Position numbers and translations under genes: made by a program. Shown piece after piece: positions 25,069-33,975 of a stretch of DNA of 64,000 nucleotides. Location: positions 1,984,001 through 2,048,000 of the forward strand of contig NZ_JACHJV010000001.1 of NCBI RefSeq assembly GCF_014203855.1, in the 5' to 3' direction. The notes beneath the pieces were generated by a model. The model searched no databases. It was not told where the DNA came from and was given only the letters and a program-made list of their open reading frames with translations. The stretch's first letter is position 1, and each line of letters opens with the position of its first letter. The DNA comes from Kitasatospora kifunensis. Lineage in GTDB: Bacteria; Actinomycetota; Actinomycetes; Streptomycetales; Streptomycetaceae.

Positions 25069-26730
25069 TCAGCGCGCGGCGCGGCGCTGGCGTCCGGTGC
25101 CGTAGTTGGAGCCGCTCTTCGAGCCGCTGCCCGGGGTAGCACCCGAGGAGGCCTTGCCGGAGAAGCCGGCCGCGGTGCGGTTGCCCCCCGCGGTGCCGGT
25201 GCCCATCCGCTGCTTGGGGCGGCGGCGCTTGGGGTTGCCGTTGATGTCCACGTCGGCCGGCCGGCTGGAACGCGGGCCGGAGGGGCGGCGCTTGGCGGTG
25301 GTGGCCTGGGCGGGCTCGGCGGTCACCGGCGGGGCCAGCGTCACCGCGACGCCCGAGGGCGTGCGGGCGCCGGTGATCCGGGACAGCTCGGCGTCGCCCG
25401 GGCGCACCTTGGTGGTGACCGGGCGGATGCCGGCGGTGGACATCAGGCGGGTCATGTCCCGGCGCTGCTCGGGCAGCACCAGGGTGACCACGGTGCCCGA
25501 CTCGCCCGCGCGGGCGGTGCGGCCGCCGCGGTGCAGGTAGTCCTTGTGGTCGATCGGCGGGTCCACGTTCACGACCAGGTCGAGGCCGTCGATGTGGATG
25601 CCGCGGGCGGCGACGTTGGTGGCGATCAGCGCCGTGACGTGGCCGTCGCGGAACTGGTCCAGGGTGCGGTTGCGCTGCGGCTGCGACTTGCCGCCGTGCA
25701 GCGCGGCCGCCCGCACGCCGCTGGCCAGCAGCTGCTTGGCGAGGCGGTCGGCGCCGTGCTTGGTGTGCACGAACATGATCACCCGGCCCTCGCGGGCGGC
25801 GACGTGCGCGGTGACGGAGGCCTTGTCGGCGGCGTCCAGCTGGAGCACGTGGTGCTCCATGGTGGTGACCGCGCCGGCCGAGGGGTCCACCGAGTGGGTG
25901 ACCGGGTCGGTCAGGAAACGCTGCACCAGGCGGTCGACGTTCTTGTCCAGGGTGGCGGAGAAGAGCATCCGCTGCCCGCCCTCGGCGACCTGCTCCAGGA
26001 GCTTGGTGACCTGCGGCAGGAAGCCCATGTCGGCCATCTGGTCGGCCTCGTCCAGGACGGTGATCTGGACCTCGTCCAGCCGCACGTCCTGGCGGTTGAT
26101 CAGGTCGTCCAGCCGCCCCGGGGTGGCCACCAGCAGCTCGGCGCCGCGCCGCAGCGCGTTCGCCTGGCGGGTGATCGACATGCCGCCGACCACGGTGGCG
26201 ATCCGCAGGTTGACGGCGGTCGCGTAGGGGGTGAGCGCCTCGGTGACCTGCTGGGCCAGCTCACGGGTGGGGACCAGCACCAGGGCCAGCGGCTTGCGGG
26301 CGTCCGCGCGCTTGCCGGTGGTGCGGGCCAGCACGGACAGGCCGAAGGCGAGCGTCTTGCCGGAGCCGGTGCGGCCGCGGCCGAGCACGTCGCGCCCGGC
26401 GATCGAGTCCGGCAGGGTCGCGGACTGGATCGGGAAGGGCTCGGTGACGCCCTCGCGGGTCAGCGCGGAGAGCAACGCCTTGGGCATCTCCAGCTCGGCG
26501 AAGGTCGCCGCCGGCGGACGAGCGGGGGTGCCGACGACCACCGTGAAGTCGGCGGACGCGGCGGGCGCCGCGCCGCGCGGGCGGCCGGAGCCCTGGCCAC
26601 GGCGGGACTGCCCCTGCGGGCGGCCCTGGCCCTGCGGCCGACCGGAGCCCTGGCTGCGCGGGGCGCCGCCCTGGGCACCCTGGGTGCGGGGGCGGCCACG
26701 GCCACCGGTGGGGCGCGACTGATCGGTCAT
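25069..26730 (-). CDS. DEAD-box ATP-dependent RNA helicase
   Basis: 553 residues. A Gly/Arg/Gln-rich N-terminal tail (about residues 1-55) precedes the helicase core: Q-motif region (TFAELEMPKALLSAL, PFPIQSATLP), Walker A GRGRTGSGKT, PTRELAQQV, ATPGRLDDL, DEAD at motif II (VLDEADQMADMGF), SAT at motif III, and motif VI HRGGRTARAG (usual form HRxGRTGRxG). The C-terminal 130 or so residues are basic and low complexity (AKRRPSGPRSSRP, PKRRRPKQRM), likely for RNA binding. Expected role: ATP-driven RNA unwinding in ribosome assembly or cold adaptation; a cold-shock gene lies upstream on the same strand behind a terminator. Confidence 0.92.
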   Translation of the reverse strand: MTDQSRPTGGRGRPRTQGAQGGAPRSQGSGRPQGQGRPQGQSRRGQGSGRPRGAAPAASADFTVVVGTPARPPAATFAELEMPKALLSALTREGVTEPFPIQSATLPDSIAGRDVLGRGRTGSGKTLAFGLSVLARTTGKRADARKPLALVLVPTRELAQQVTEALTPYATAVNLRIATVVGGMSITRQANALRRGAELLVATPGRLDDLINRQDVRLDEVQITVLDEADQMADMGFLPQVTKLLEQVAEGGQRMLFSATLDKNVDRLVQRFLTDPVTHSVDPSAGAVTTMEHHVLQLDAADKASVTAHVAAREGRVIMFVHTKHGADRLAKQLLASGVRAAALHGGKSQPQRNRTLDQFRDGHVTALIATNVAARGIHIDGLDLVVNVDPPIDHKDYLHRGGRTARAGESGTVVTLVLPEQRRDMTRLMSTAGIRPVTTKVRPGDAELSRITGARTPSGVAVTLAPPVTAEPAQATTAKRRPSGPRSSRPADVDINGNPKRRRPKQRMGTGTAGGNRTAAGFSGKASSGATPGSGSKSGSNYGTGRQRRAAR

Positions 26731-26825
26731 ACGAGTACTCCGTCCTAGCGGTCACCATCGAGGGGTGACCCGTGGGGTCGGCCGCCAGGAGAGGAGTGCG
26801 CCGCCCCGGCCGTTGGGCGACATGG

Positions 26826-26859
26826 GCGAAGGCCCGCACCGTGCGGTACGGGCCTTCGC
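26826..26859. terminator. Terminator after the cold-shock gene
   Basis: GCGAAGGCCCG and CGGGCCTTCGC pair around a short GC-rich loop (with extra CACC/GGTA pairing inside), just downstream of the minus-strand cold-shock gene and upstream of the helicase gene. Confidence 0.7.
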
Positions 26860-26906
26860 TGCGTCGTGCGAATCCAGCAGTGCCGGAAACGTCAGATGAC
26901 GAAACG

Positions 26907-27110
26907 TCAGATGACGCGGATGTTCTCGGCCTGCGGGCCCTTCTGGCCCTGGGTCACGTCGAACTCGACGTGCTGGCCCTCAACGAGCTCGCGGAAGCCG
27001 TTGGCGTTGATGTTGGAGTAGTGGGCGAACACGTCCGGGCCGCCACCCTCCTGCTCAATGAAGCCGAAGCCCTTTTCGCTGTTGAACCACTTCACGGTGC
27101 CGGTAGCCAT
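26907..27110 (-). CDS. Cold-shock protein (CspA family)
   Basis: 67 residues from ATG 27110, with GGAGA seven bases upstream. A single cold-shock OB-fold domain: [17 protein letters not shown] (RNP1 KGFGFI) and DVFAHYSNI (RNP2 VFAHY), length typical for the family. It binds single-stranded nucleic acid as an RNA chaperone. The frame stays open to 27257, but the conserved start is unambiguous. The long leader contains a hairpin (27207-27235), in keeping with the structured 5' UTRs of cold-shock mRNAs. Confidence 0.95.
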   Translation of the reverse strand: MATGTVKWFNSEKGFGFIEQEGGGPDVFAHYSNINANGFRELVEGQHVEFDVTQGQKGPQAENIRVI

Positions 27111-27206
27111 AACCGTCTCCTTCAAATACTGGGGCAACGAGACCCACACCTCGTGAGCCTCGCGTAGCCGCGATCCCCATCCGGAGATAACACCGGACAA
27201 AACAAA

Positions 27207-27235
27207 TGCGCCTGTTGGTTGGACCAGCAGGCGCA
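27207..27235 (-). promoter_or_regulatory. Hairpin in the cold-shock gene leader
   Basis: TGCGCCTG and CAGGCGCA form an 8-bp stem about 100 bases upstream of the cold-shock start, with partial pairing (TGG/CCA) inside the loop. Could be a 5' UTR element influencing mRNA folding; function inferred. Confidence 0.4.
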
Positions 27236-27365
27236 CACAAACGTTCATGGGAACCAAAACTGCAACTGCATCGACTGTAGCACGGCGGCACCGTAGATGA
27301 TCGGGTTATTTTCCGTCTACCTCGGCGGACCCGCACCCCGGGAGCGGCGCCCCGCACGACGCGGA

Positions 27366-27401
27366 CGGGCCGCCCCCGGGGAAGTCCCCGGGGGCGGCCC
27401 G
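27366..27401. terminator. Perfect 16-bp terminator after the MMPL gene
   Basis: CGGGCCGCCCCCGGGG and its exact reverse complement flank the loop AAGT. It lies 30 bases past the MMPL stop on the minus strand. Confidence 0.8.
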
Positions 27402-27430
27402 GCACGCGCCACTGCGGTGCTGGCCCCGCG

Positions 27431-29593
27431 CTACTTGCGGTAGCGGGCCGCCACCAGCTCGTCACGCTCGGTCCACTGGCCCGGCGCGACCGGCTCCGGC
27501 TCCTGGTGACCGGGCCACCAGGCCATGCGGCCGAGCAGCGCGGTGAGCGCCGGGGTGAAGAACATCGCCATCACGAAGGCCGACAGCGCGATGCCGAAGG
27601 CGATCGAGAAGCCGATCTCACTGAAGAGCACGTTGCCGGCCAGCATGAAGGTGGCGAAGGAGGCCGCCAGGATCGACCCGGCCGAGGCCACCGTCGGGCC
27701 GCCGTGCTTGATCGCCTCGTAGGCCGCCTCGCGCGGGCTGCGGCCCTCGCGGGCCTCCTCCCGCAGGCGGGCGATCATCAGGATGTTGTAGTCGGTACCG
27801 ATCGCCACCACGAAGAGGTAGATGAAGATCGGCAGCATGAACATCAGGCCGGACTGGTGGTCGAACTTCTGGAAGACCACGCTGGTGGCACCGAGCGTGG
27901 CACCGAAGCCCAGGCCGACCGAGGCCATCAGGTACCACGGGGCAACCACGCTGCGCAGCAGCAGGCCGAGGATCACCATGATCAGCACCGCGGCGATCGG
28001 GAAGACCGTCTTGTAGTCGTGGTCCATCGCGGCGTTGATGTCCGCCTCGACCGCCGTCTGACCGCCGACCAGGGCCTTGGTGCCCGCGGGGGCCGCGGAG
28101 TGCGCGGTGGAGCGCAGCCCGTCCATCGTGGCGATGGCCGCGTTGGAGGCCGGGTCGTCCTTGAGCGTCACGGAGAAGTCGGCGGTCATGCCGTCCTTGC
28201 TCAGCAAGGGCTGCGGGGCGACCTCGGAGACACCCTTGACCCCGCCGAGCGCCGCCGTGTAGGCGGGGAAGGTCGACTTGTCCAACGGGGAGCCGTTGGT
28301 GGAGGTGACGTAGACCTGCGAGGGGTCGGAGGCGCCGGCCGAGAAGGCCGACATCACGGTGTTCTGGACCACCATCGACTCCTTGGTCTTCGGCATCGAG
28401 CCGGAGGCCAGGTCGAAGGTGCCCTTGTAGCCGAGCGAGCAGAGGGTCAGCAGGATCAGGAAGCCGCCGGAGACCGCGGCCACCAGGCCGGGACGGCGCT
28501 GGGTCATCCGGCCGAGCGCGGCGAACCGGGCCCCCGGCTTCTCCACGCGCCACTTCTTGCCGGGCCAGAAGAGCGCCTTCTCCGGGATCACCGACAGCAC
28601 GGCCGGAACCAGGGTGATGGAGGCGATCGCGGTGGTGACGACGGCGATGGCCAGGGCCGGACCGATCGCCTTGAAGAGCCCGAGGCTGGAGAGGATCAGC
28701 ACGGCGAAGGCGACGGTGACCGCGCCGGCCGCGGAGGCGATCGCCTCGCCGACCCGGCCGATCGCGCTGACCATGGCCTGCTTGCGTGGCTCACCCGCCC
28801 TCAGCCGCTCTCGGTAGCGGAACATCAGGAAGAGGAAGTAGTCCGTCCCGACCCCGAGCAGCACCACGATCAGGATGGCCGACATGGTGCTGTTGGCCTT
28901 GAGACCGAACAGCTTGGTGGCATCCGCGATCAGCGCGTTACTGGTCGGCATGATCACGGCCATGATCAGCAGCAGCGGCAGGATCGAGATGATCGCGCTA
29001 CGGAAGATGAAGGCGAGGATCACCACGATCAGCACGAAGCTGCCCAGGAAGATCAGCGCGTCGGCGGTGCTGGACGAGTCCTGCTGGTCGAGGTTGGTCG
29101 CGGCCTGGCCGCCCAACTGGACCTTGAGGTCGGTGCCACCGGCCAGCGTCTTGGCGTCGTCGCGCAGCTTCTTGGTCGTGTCGGTGTTGGACTGCGGCGC
29201 GTTCTTGTCGTAGCCGATCAGGGACAGCGCGTACTTGCCGTCCTTCGAGATCGACTTGTCGTTGACCGGGACGATGGTCTGCACGTACTGGATGTGCTCA
29301 GCCGTCAGCCCGTCGGTGACCTTGGTCATCGCGGCCTTGTCGTCCGCGGTCAGCTGGCCGCCGTCGGTGCGCTGGAACAGCAGCATCGCGCTGGGCGTGA
29401 ACGCCTCCGGGAAGGCCTGCTGCTGCAGGTCCGAGGCGACGATCGACTCGTAGTGGCGGGGCAGGAAGTCGCTCTCGTCGTCCGAGGAGGCCAACTTCGG
29501 GGCTGTCACGGAGATCGCGACGGCAGCGATGAGCCAGGCGACTATCACCCACCAGGCACGCTTGACGACGAATTGTCCGATTCGGTGGAACAT
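27431..29593 (-). CDS. MMPL family (RND-type) transporter
   Basis: 720 residues from ATG 29593, chosen because AGGAGG lies 10 bases upstream; ATG 29614 would overlap that site. Two MMPL halves, each with a first TM, an external domain and a TM bundle: RAWWVIVAWLIAAVAISV near the start, IVVLLGVGTDYFLFLMFRYRERL in half one and FVVAIGTDYNILMIARLREE in half two, both with the conserved GTDY. Family members export lipids, siderophores or drugs using the proton gradient. A pair of similar 20-base operators lies upstream (29682-29747), pointing to repressor control, but no TetR-type gene is adjacent. Substrate unknown. Confidence 0.9.
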   Translation of the reverse strand: MFHRIGQFVVKRAWWVIVAWLIAAVAISVTAPKLASSDDESDFLPRHYESIVASDLQQQAFPEAFTPSAMLLFQRTDGGQLTADDKAAMTKVTDGLTAEHIQYVQTIVPVNDKSISKDGKYALSLIGYDKNAPQSNTDTTKKLRDDAKTLAGGTDLKVQLGGQAATNLDQQDSSSTADALIFLGSFVLIVVILAFIFRSAIISILPLLLIMAVIMPTSNALIADATKLFGLKANSTMSAILIVVLLGVGTDYFLFLMFRYRERLRAGEPRKQAMVSAIGRVGEAIASAAGAVTVAFAVLILSSLGLFKAIGPALAIAVVTTAIASITLVPAVLSVIPEKALFWPGKKWRVEKPGARFAALGRMTQRRPGLVAAVSGGFLILLTLCSLGYKGTFDLASGSMPKTKESMVVQNTVMSAFSAGASDPSQVYVTSTNGSPLDKSTFPAYTAALGGVKGVSEVAPQPLLSKDGMTADFSVTLKDDPASNAAIATMDGLRSTAHSAAPAGTKALVGGQTAVEADINAAMDHDYKTVFPIAAVLIMVILGLLLRSVVAPWYLMASVGLGFGATLGATSVVFQKFDHQSGLMFMLPIFIYLFVVAIGTDYNILMIARLREEAREGRSPREAAYEAIKHGGPTVASAGSILAASFATFMLAGNVLFSEIGFSIAFGIALSAFVMAMFFTPALTALLGRMAWWPGHQEPEPVAPGQWTERDELVAARYRK

Positions 29594-29681
29594 GCTTGCG
29601 ATGCCTCCTGGCATGGTTCACCGCAGCCCTCGGGGGACGGGACGTTGGGCGACGGCTGAGACGGCTGCGACCTTTTCGGTT

Positions 29682-29747
29682 CTAGCCGGTCGGCAGGTAA
29701 GTAGCTGGAGGAAGCATCATACGAGAACTTGCTAGCCGACCGGCAAG
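29682..29747. promoter_or_regulatory. Two inverted operator-like copies upstream of the MMPL gene
   Basis: CTAGCCGGTCGGCAGGTAAG (29682-29701) and, reading the minus strand, CTTGCCGGTCGGCTAGCAAG (29747-29728) agree at 16 of 20 positions with the core GCCGGTCGGC. They lie 46 bases apart in opposite orientation, about 90 and 135 bases upstream of the MMPL start. This is the look of TetR-family operators around a promoter; the repressor is not in the neighbourhood. Confidence 0.55.
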
Positions 29748-30086
29748 CAGCCCCCCGTGGGCCCGGCCTCCCTCGACTGAGTGCCCCCTCAGGGCCTTCC
29801 AACTGCCCCGCACCATCCTGACGGGTTGCCCCCCACGGGTACCTCGTCCCCCGGGTGGAGATCCCTCCCCCTCAGGGTGGAGTTCCGCCCGTACCCAGGT
29901 CGGAGGGCATGGTGGGGTAAACCCCACCCTGTCCCTAGGGTCAGCCCCAGGGTGCAGTCACCCGCTGGCGGGATTAACGAGCAACGCCCTCTTCCCTATG
30001 GTCAGTTATGAGCCCGGAGGCAACCCAGGGCCGTCACGCTGCAGCCCGGACAGGCCCCGGGCCGCGTCTCAGGGGGAGGGTTCCCG
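29748..30086. other. Intergenic region, no gene seen
   Basis: About 340 bases of G/C-run-rich sequence. Several short imperfect inverted repeats of the CAGGG/CCCTG and GGGGTAAACCCC kind (29932-29943) occur, but nothing I would call. The promoter of the truncated MMPL gene should be here. Confidence 0.5.
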
Positions 30087-30791
30087 TTGTCAGCCATCCC
30101 AGCGCCAGTGCCGCGTCAGGCGACCTTCGCCCCGTGGCGACGCCCGGCACGCACTCTCGCCTGGCTGCTCTTCGTCATCCTGGTCGGCTGCCTGGGCGGC
30201 TCGGCCGGCAGCCACCAGGTCACCGACGCCGGGTCCGTGCCCGGGCAGGTGGCCCAGACCGCCGAGATCCTCGATCAGGCGGGGCTCACCCGCCCGCCCG
30301 GCGAAATCGTCCTGGTGCAGAGCGCCACCTGGACCACCGACGACCCGGCCTTCCGAACCGAGGTCGACCAGGTGATCGCCGCCGTCGACATCACCGGAAA
30401 GACCGCAGATCTGCACTCGCCCTACGACACCAAGGCGATCTCCGCCGACCGGCACTCCGCCCTGGTCCAGTTCAGCGTGGTCGGCGACAGTGACCAGGCC
30501 AGCAACAACGTGACCGCGCCGCTGACCTCGGTGGCCGCCGTCCAGCGCGGCGACCACTCCTTCACCGTCGCGGAGTTCGGCGAGGCGAGCTCGAACAAGT
30601 GGTTCGCCGACCAGTTCAAGGACGACTCCGCCGGTGCCGATTGGACGGCCGTCCCGCTCGCGCTGGGCATCCTGCTGATCGCCTTCGGCGCCCTGGTCGT
30701 CGCGGGCGCGCCACCGGCGACCGGCCGTCCGACGGGCCGTCGGATCGATCGGCCTACCGGTCGACCCCGGGTCGTCGGGGTCGACCGGTAG
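30087..30791 (+). pseudogene. Truncated MMPL transporter (N-terminal third only)
   Basis: 234 residues from TTG 30087 (GGGGGAGGG upstream). The sequence follows an MMPL N-terminus: basic start, TM1 (TLAWLLFVILVGCLGG), an external domain with ITGKTADLHSPYDTKAISAD and SALVQFSVVGDSDQA, then the opening of TM2 (AVPLALGILLIAFGALV). At that point homology ends, replaced by about 25 low-complexity residues and a stop inside a strong hairpin. A working MMPL protein needs about 700 residues and eleven or twelve helices, so this is a relic, or at most a membrane-anchored external domain. It is not a piece of the neighbouring MMPL gene, which differs in sequence. Confidence 0.65.
30755..30790. terminator. 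Perfect 14-bp hairpin at the end of the truncated MMPL gene
   Basis: TACCGGTCGACCCC pairs fully with GGGGTCGACCGGTA around GGGTCGTC. It overlaps the last codons of the truncated MMPL frame and sits 11 bases before the next start, so the following gene either has its own promoter here or depends on read-through. Confidence 0.65.
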
Positions 30792-30801
30792 GTTTTCGGT
30801 C

Positions 30802-31731
30802 ATGATCTCGCCCTCCCCGTCACCGTTCACCGAGGCACGAGCTCGCGCGCTGCTCGCCCAGGCCTGTGCGAGCGCGGGCCTGCGCCCCGAGGCGGGCGTG
30901 CGGCTGCTGGCGCTGGGAGAGAACGCCGTCTTCGAACTCGGCGACCCGGCGGTGGTGGCCAAGGTGGGTCGAGCGGCCGCGCTGACCGCCCGCGCGGCGC
31001 GCGAGCTGGCCGTCGCCCGCTGGCTGGACGGTGCCGGCATCCCGGTGGTCCGGCCCGCCGACGCGCAGGTCGAGGCGCAGCGGGGCGGGGTGATCACCGC
31101 CGAGGGGCATCCGGTCACCTTCTGGCGGCGGCTCGCCCCGGCGGTGCGCCCGGCGGACAGCACGGACCTCGCGCCGCTGCTGCGCGCGCTGCACGGACTC
31201 ACCGCCCCGGCCGCGCCGGGCGAGCCACTGCCGCGCCGGGACCTGCTGGCCCCGGTGGAGCGCTGGCTGCGGGCCGCCGAAGGCCACCTCGACCCGGGCG
31301 ACGCCGCGTTCCTGCTCGCCCGCCGCGCCGAGCTGGCTGCCGCGGTCCAGGGGCTGACCCCCGCGCTGCCGCCCGGCGTGATCCACGGCGACGCGTTGCC
31401 GCGCAACGTCCACGTCGAGCAGGGCGGACCGGTGCTGCTGGACCTGGAGAACGTCGCCGACGACCTGCGCGAGCACGACCTGGTGACCCTGGCCCTGAGC
31501 CGCGACCGGTACGGCGTGCCGGAGCAGGAGTACCTCGCTTTCACCCGCGCCTACGGCTGGGACGTCCGGGACTGGGAGGGCTGCGCGGTGCTCCGCGGAG
31601 CCCGGGAGACGGCGAGCGCGGCGTGGGTGGCGCAGCAGGTGCCAGGCAACCCGGCGGCCCTGGCGGAGTTCCGCCGACGGGTGGCCTCACTGCGGGAGGC
31701 AGACGCGGGGGTGCGGTGGTTCGCGTTCTGA
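30802..31731 (+). CDS. Aminoglycoside-phosphotransferase-fold kinase (APH family)
   Basis: 309 residues from ATG 30802. The kinase-like fold is recognised from GENAVFEL near residue 40, the ATP-site Lys region VVAKVG, the Brenner catalytic loop VIHGDALPRNV and the metal-binding LLDLENV. Family members phosphorylate aminoglycosides, sugars, choline or other small alcohols; nothing here identifies the substrate, and such genes in streptomycetes are usually not resistance genes. Its upstream hairpin separates it from the truncated MMPL gene. Confidence 0.82.
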   Translation: MISPSPSPFTEARARALLAQACASAGLRPEAGVRLLALGENAVFELGDPAVVAKVGRAAALTARAARELAVARWLDGAGIPVVRPADAQVEAQRGGVITAEGHPVTFWRRLAPAVRPADSTDLAPLLRALHGLTAPAAPGEPLPRRDLLAPVERWLRAAEGHLDPGDAAFLLARRAELAAAVQGLTPALPPGVIHGDALPRNVHVEQGGPVLLDLENVADDLREHDLVTLALSRDRYGVPEQEYLAFTRAYGWDVRDWEGCAVLRGARETASAAWVAQQVPGNPAALAEFRRRVASLREADAGVRWFAF

Positions 31732-31908
31732 CCAGGGCTGCGGCTGGGGCTCGGACAACGGCCAGGGGGGCTCAAGCGGACTCACAGCGTCCGGTGAGAA
31801 TTGTCTCAAGAGACTTTCATTATTTCGGAACTGCCTGATCGGCGGCCATCGTCGTAGGGGACAGCCGCGACCACCCTGGACGGCTGGTACCACGTCAGGA
31901 GCTGCCGC

Positions 31909-32952
31909 ATGCCCGTCCTCGGCACCCACCGCACCCTGCTCCGCCGCGCCGCCGGCGGCTGCGCCGCGATCCTCACCCTCGCGCTCGCCTGCGCCTGCGG
32001 GAGTTCACAGAGCACGACGTCAGCGGAGCAGGCGCACCCGAGCCCGAGCATGACGTTGAGCGCGGGCCCGAGTGCCAGTGCAGGTGCGAGCGCGGGTGCC
32101 AGCACGGGTGCGAGCGCCAGCGCCAGCGCGAGCGCCAGTACGAGCGCCAGTACGAGCGCCACGGGTGCGGGTGCGGGGGCCAGTGCAGGTGCGAGTGCCT
32201 CCCCCAGCCGCCCCATCAGCTCCAACAGCTCCAGCAGCTCCGGCAGCCCCAGCAGCCCCGGGTTCTCGCTCTCCCCGAGCGCGCCCGCCTCCTCGGCCCC
32301 GGTCGCCCCGGCGACCACCGCGGCGGCGCCGGTCCCCGCCAAGGACGCGCCCGGCTCCTCGATCGCCTACTCCACCGCGAGCGGCGGCCACACCGTGGCG
32401 CTCACCTTCGACGACGGCCCGGGCCCGGCCACCAGCCAAGTCCTCGCCCTGCTCGCCCAGTACCACGTCAAGGCGACCTTCTGCGAGATAGGCACGCAGG
32501 CCCACGACAACCCGGCCCTGGTCAAGCAGATCCTGGCCGACGGCCACCGCCTGTGCGACCACACCGTGCACCACCCGCAGCCGATGCACACGCTGCCGCA
32601 CGACAAGCAGGCCTACGAGATCGACGCGGCCAAGGACATGATCACCACGGCCGGCGGCCCGGGGGCCCAGGTCAGCTGGTTCCGCGCCCCGGGCGGCGAC
32701 TTCAGCGCCGACAACCGCCAGATCGCCGTCCAGGCCGGTCTGCGCCCGCTCGGCTGGACGGTCGACACCCGTGACTGGTCCAAGCCCGGCGTCCCGGCGA
32801 TCATCGCCAACGTGAAGAAGGAGCTGCGTCCGGGCGGCATCATCCTGATGCACGACGGTGGCGGCGACCGCAGCCAGACCGTGGCCGCCCTCAAGCAGCT
32901 GCTCCCCTGGCTGGTCCAGCAGGGCTACACCTTCGACTTCCCCGCCAGCTGA
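31909..32952 (+). CDS. Polysaccharide deacetylase lipoprotein (NodB domain, CE4)
   Basis: 347 residues. N-terminal signal with a lipobox-like ALACACGSS (Cys near residue 28-30), then an extreme Ala/Ser/Gly/Thr linker (residues about 45-140) encoded by degenerate GCGAGCGCCAG repeats, then the NodB domain. Its motifs are intact: TFDDGPGPAT (catalytic Asp and metal Asp), HTVHHPQ (metal His pair), FRAPGGDF, DTRDW and ILMHDGG. Enzymes of this type remove N- or O-acetyl groups from peptidoglycan, chitin or xylan at the cell surface; the flexible linker would let the domain reach across the wall. The exact polymer is unknown. Confidence 0.9.
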   Translation: MPVLGTHRTLLRRAAGGCAAILTLALACACGSSQSTTSAEQAHPSPSMTLSAGPSASAGASAGASTGASASASASASTSASTSATGAGAGASAGASASPSRPISSNSSSSSGSPSSPGFSLSPSAPASSAPVAPATTAAAPVPAKDAPGSSIAYSTASGGHTVALTFDDGPGPATSQVLALLAQYHVKATFCEIGTQAHDNPALVKQILADGHRLCDHTVHHPQPMHTLPHDKQAYEIDAAKDMITTAGGPGAQVSWFRAPGGDFSADNRQIAVQAGLRPLGWTVDTRDWSKPGVPAIIANVKKELRPGGIILMHDGGGDRSQTVAALKQLLPWLVQQGYTFDFPAS

Positions 32953-33040
32953 CCCACCGTCAGCTCTGCCGGGCGTGGGTGCGCCGAACCAGGGCGCGCC
33001 GAACAGGGGTTCAGCGGACGGGGATCCAGCGGGCAGCGGC

Positions 33041-33805
33041 TCAGCGGATGGGCCAGCGGGCGTCGACCACCGCTTGCGGGTCCTTGTCCTTGCGCAGCCA
33101 GGCCTGGAAGCCCTCGGCCCACTCGCGGTACCAGTGCACCTGCTGCTCGTGCAGCGCGGACAGGCTCAACTCCCCCGCCTGCACCGGGTATCGCTCACCC
33201 AGCGCGACGGCCACCCGGACCGCCGCCAGGGCGTCGCTGGCGGCCTCGTGGGCGTCCTGCAGCTCCACCCCGTAGACCTCGCAGACCCGTTGCAGGCCGC
33301 GCGAGCCCTTGCGGTAGCGGTCCACCGCGCGGTCGATCACCAAGGGGTCCAGCACCGGGGCGACCAGCCGCTCAGCGAGCCGCTCGGCCAGGGCGACCCG
33401 ACCGTGGCGGCGCAGCTCGGCATCGAGCAGCGACAGGTCGAACGGCGCGTTGAACGCCACCACCGGGGTGCCCTCGGCCAGCCGCTCGCAGAGCGCGGCG
33501 GCCATCTCCTCCACCGCGGCGCCCGGCGGGCGGCCCCGGGTGCGGGCCTGTTCGTCGCTGATCCCGTGGATCGCCCGCGCCTGCTCGGGTATCGGCACCC
33601 CGGGGTCGAGCAGCCAGCGCGTGGTCCGCACCGGGATGCCCCCGACCGCCTCCACCAGCGCGGCGGTGACGATCCGTGACTCGGCCGGGTCGGTGCCGGT
33701 GGTCTCCAGGTCGAACCCGATCAACGGGCCCTGCCACCACCGCACCGCCGCGGCCGTCCGCACCGCCCCAGCGGCAGACCTCGCCGCATTGCCCAGCTCA
33801 CCCAT
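33041..33805 (-). CDS. DEDD-type 3'-5' exonuclease (DnaQ/PolC epsilon-like)
   Basis: 254 residues from ATG 33805 (GGAAGG about 10 bases upstream); the frame continues far upstream, but only as the antisense of efeB. Exo I is IGFDLETTGTDP (Asp and Glu for metals), Exo II lies around VVAFNAPFDLSLLD, and Exo III is DAHEAASDALAA (His and Asp, DEDDh type). The family trims 3' ends of DNA or RNA; stand-alone forms in streptomycetes have no fixed role. The C-terminal 45 residues (HEQQVHWYREWAEGFQAWL) are typical of the streptomycete orthologues. Confidence 0.88.
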   Translation of the reverse strand: MGELGNAARSAAGAVRTAAAVRWWQGPLIGFDLETTGTDPAESRIVTAALVEAVGGIPVRTTRWLLDPGVPIPEQARAIHGISDEQARTRGRPPGAAVEEMAAALCERLAEGTPVVAFNAPFDLSLLDAELRRHGRVALAERLAERLVAPVLDPLVIDRAVDRYRKGSRGLQRVCEVYGVELQDAHEAASDALAAVRVAVALGERYPVQAGELSLSALHEQQVHWYREWAEGFQAWLRKDKDPQAVVDARWPIR

Positions 33806-33901
33806 CAGCAGCGCCTTCCGTCGGGGTGTCACCTTGGACCGACCGGCAGTACACGGCGGACGGTCTTGACGCCCCCCATCATGGCCGCTGCCTGTGACAA
33901 C

Positions 33902-33938
33902 GCTGCCCGCCACGGTCCAGTGGACCGGAGCGGGCAGC
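33902..33938. terminator. Hairpin downstream of the efe operon
   Basis: GCTGCCCGC/GCGGGCAGC (9 bp) encloses GGTCCA/TGGACC (6 bp), giving a two-part stem 38 bases past the efeB stop on the minus strand. Likely the operon terminator. Confidence 0.6.
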
Positions 33939-33975
33939 ACGCACGGAGCGTCTAGGGGCACGCACGGAGCAGGTC

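Noticed and set aside
30802..31731. Aminoglycoside resistance gene
   Set aside because: Only the general APH fold is visible; no antibiotic gene context.
32046..32330. Non-coding tandem repeat
   Set aside because: The repeats encode, in frame, an Ala/Ser/Gly linker of the deacetylase lipoprotein.
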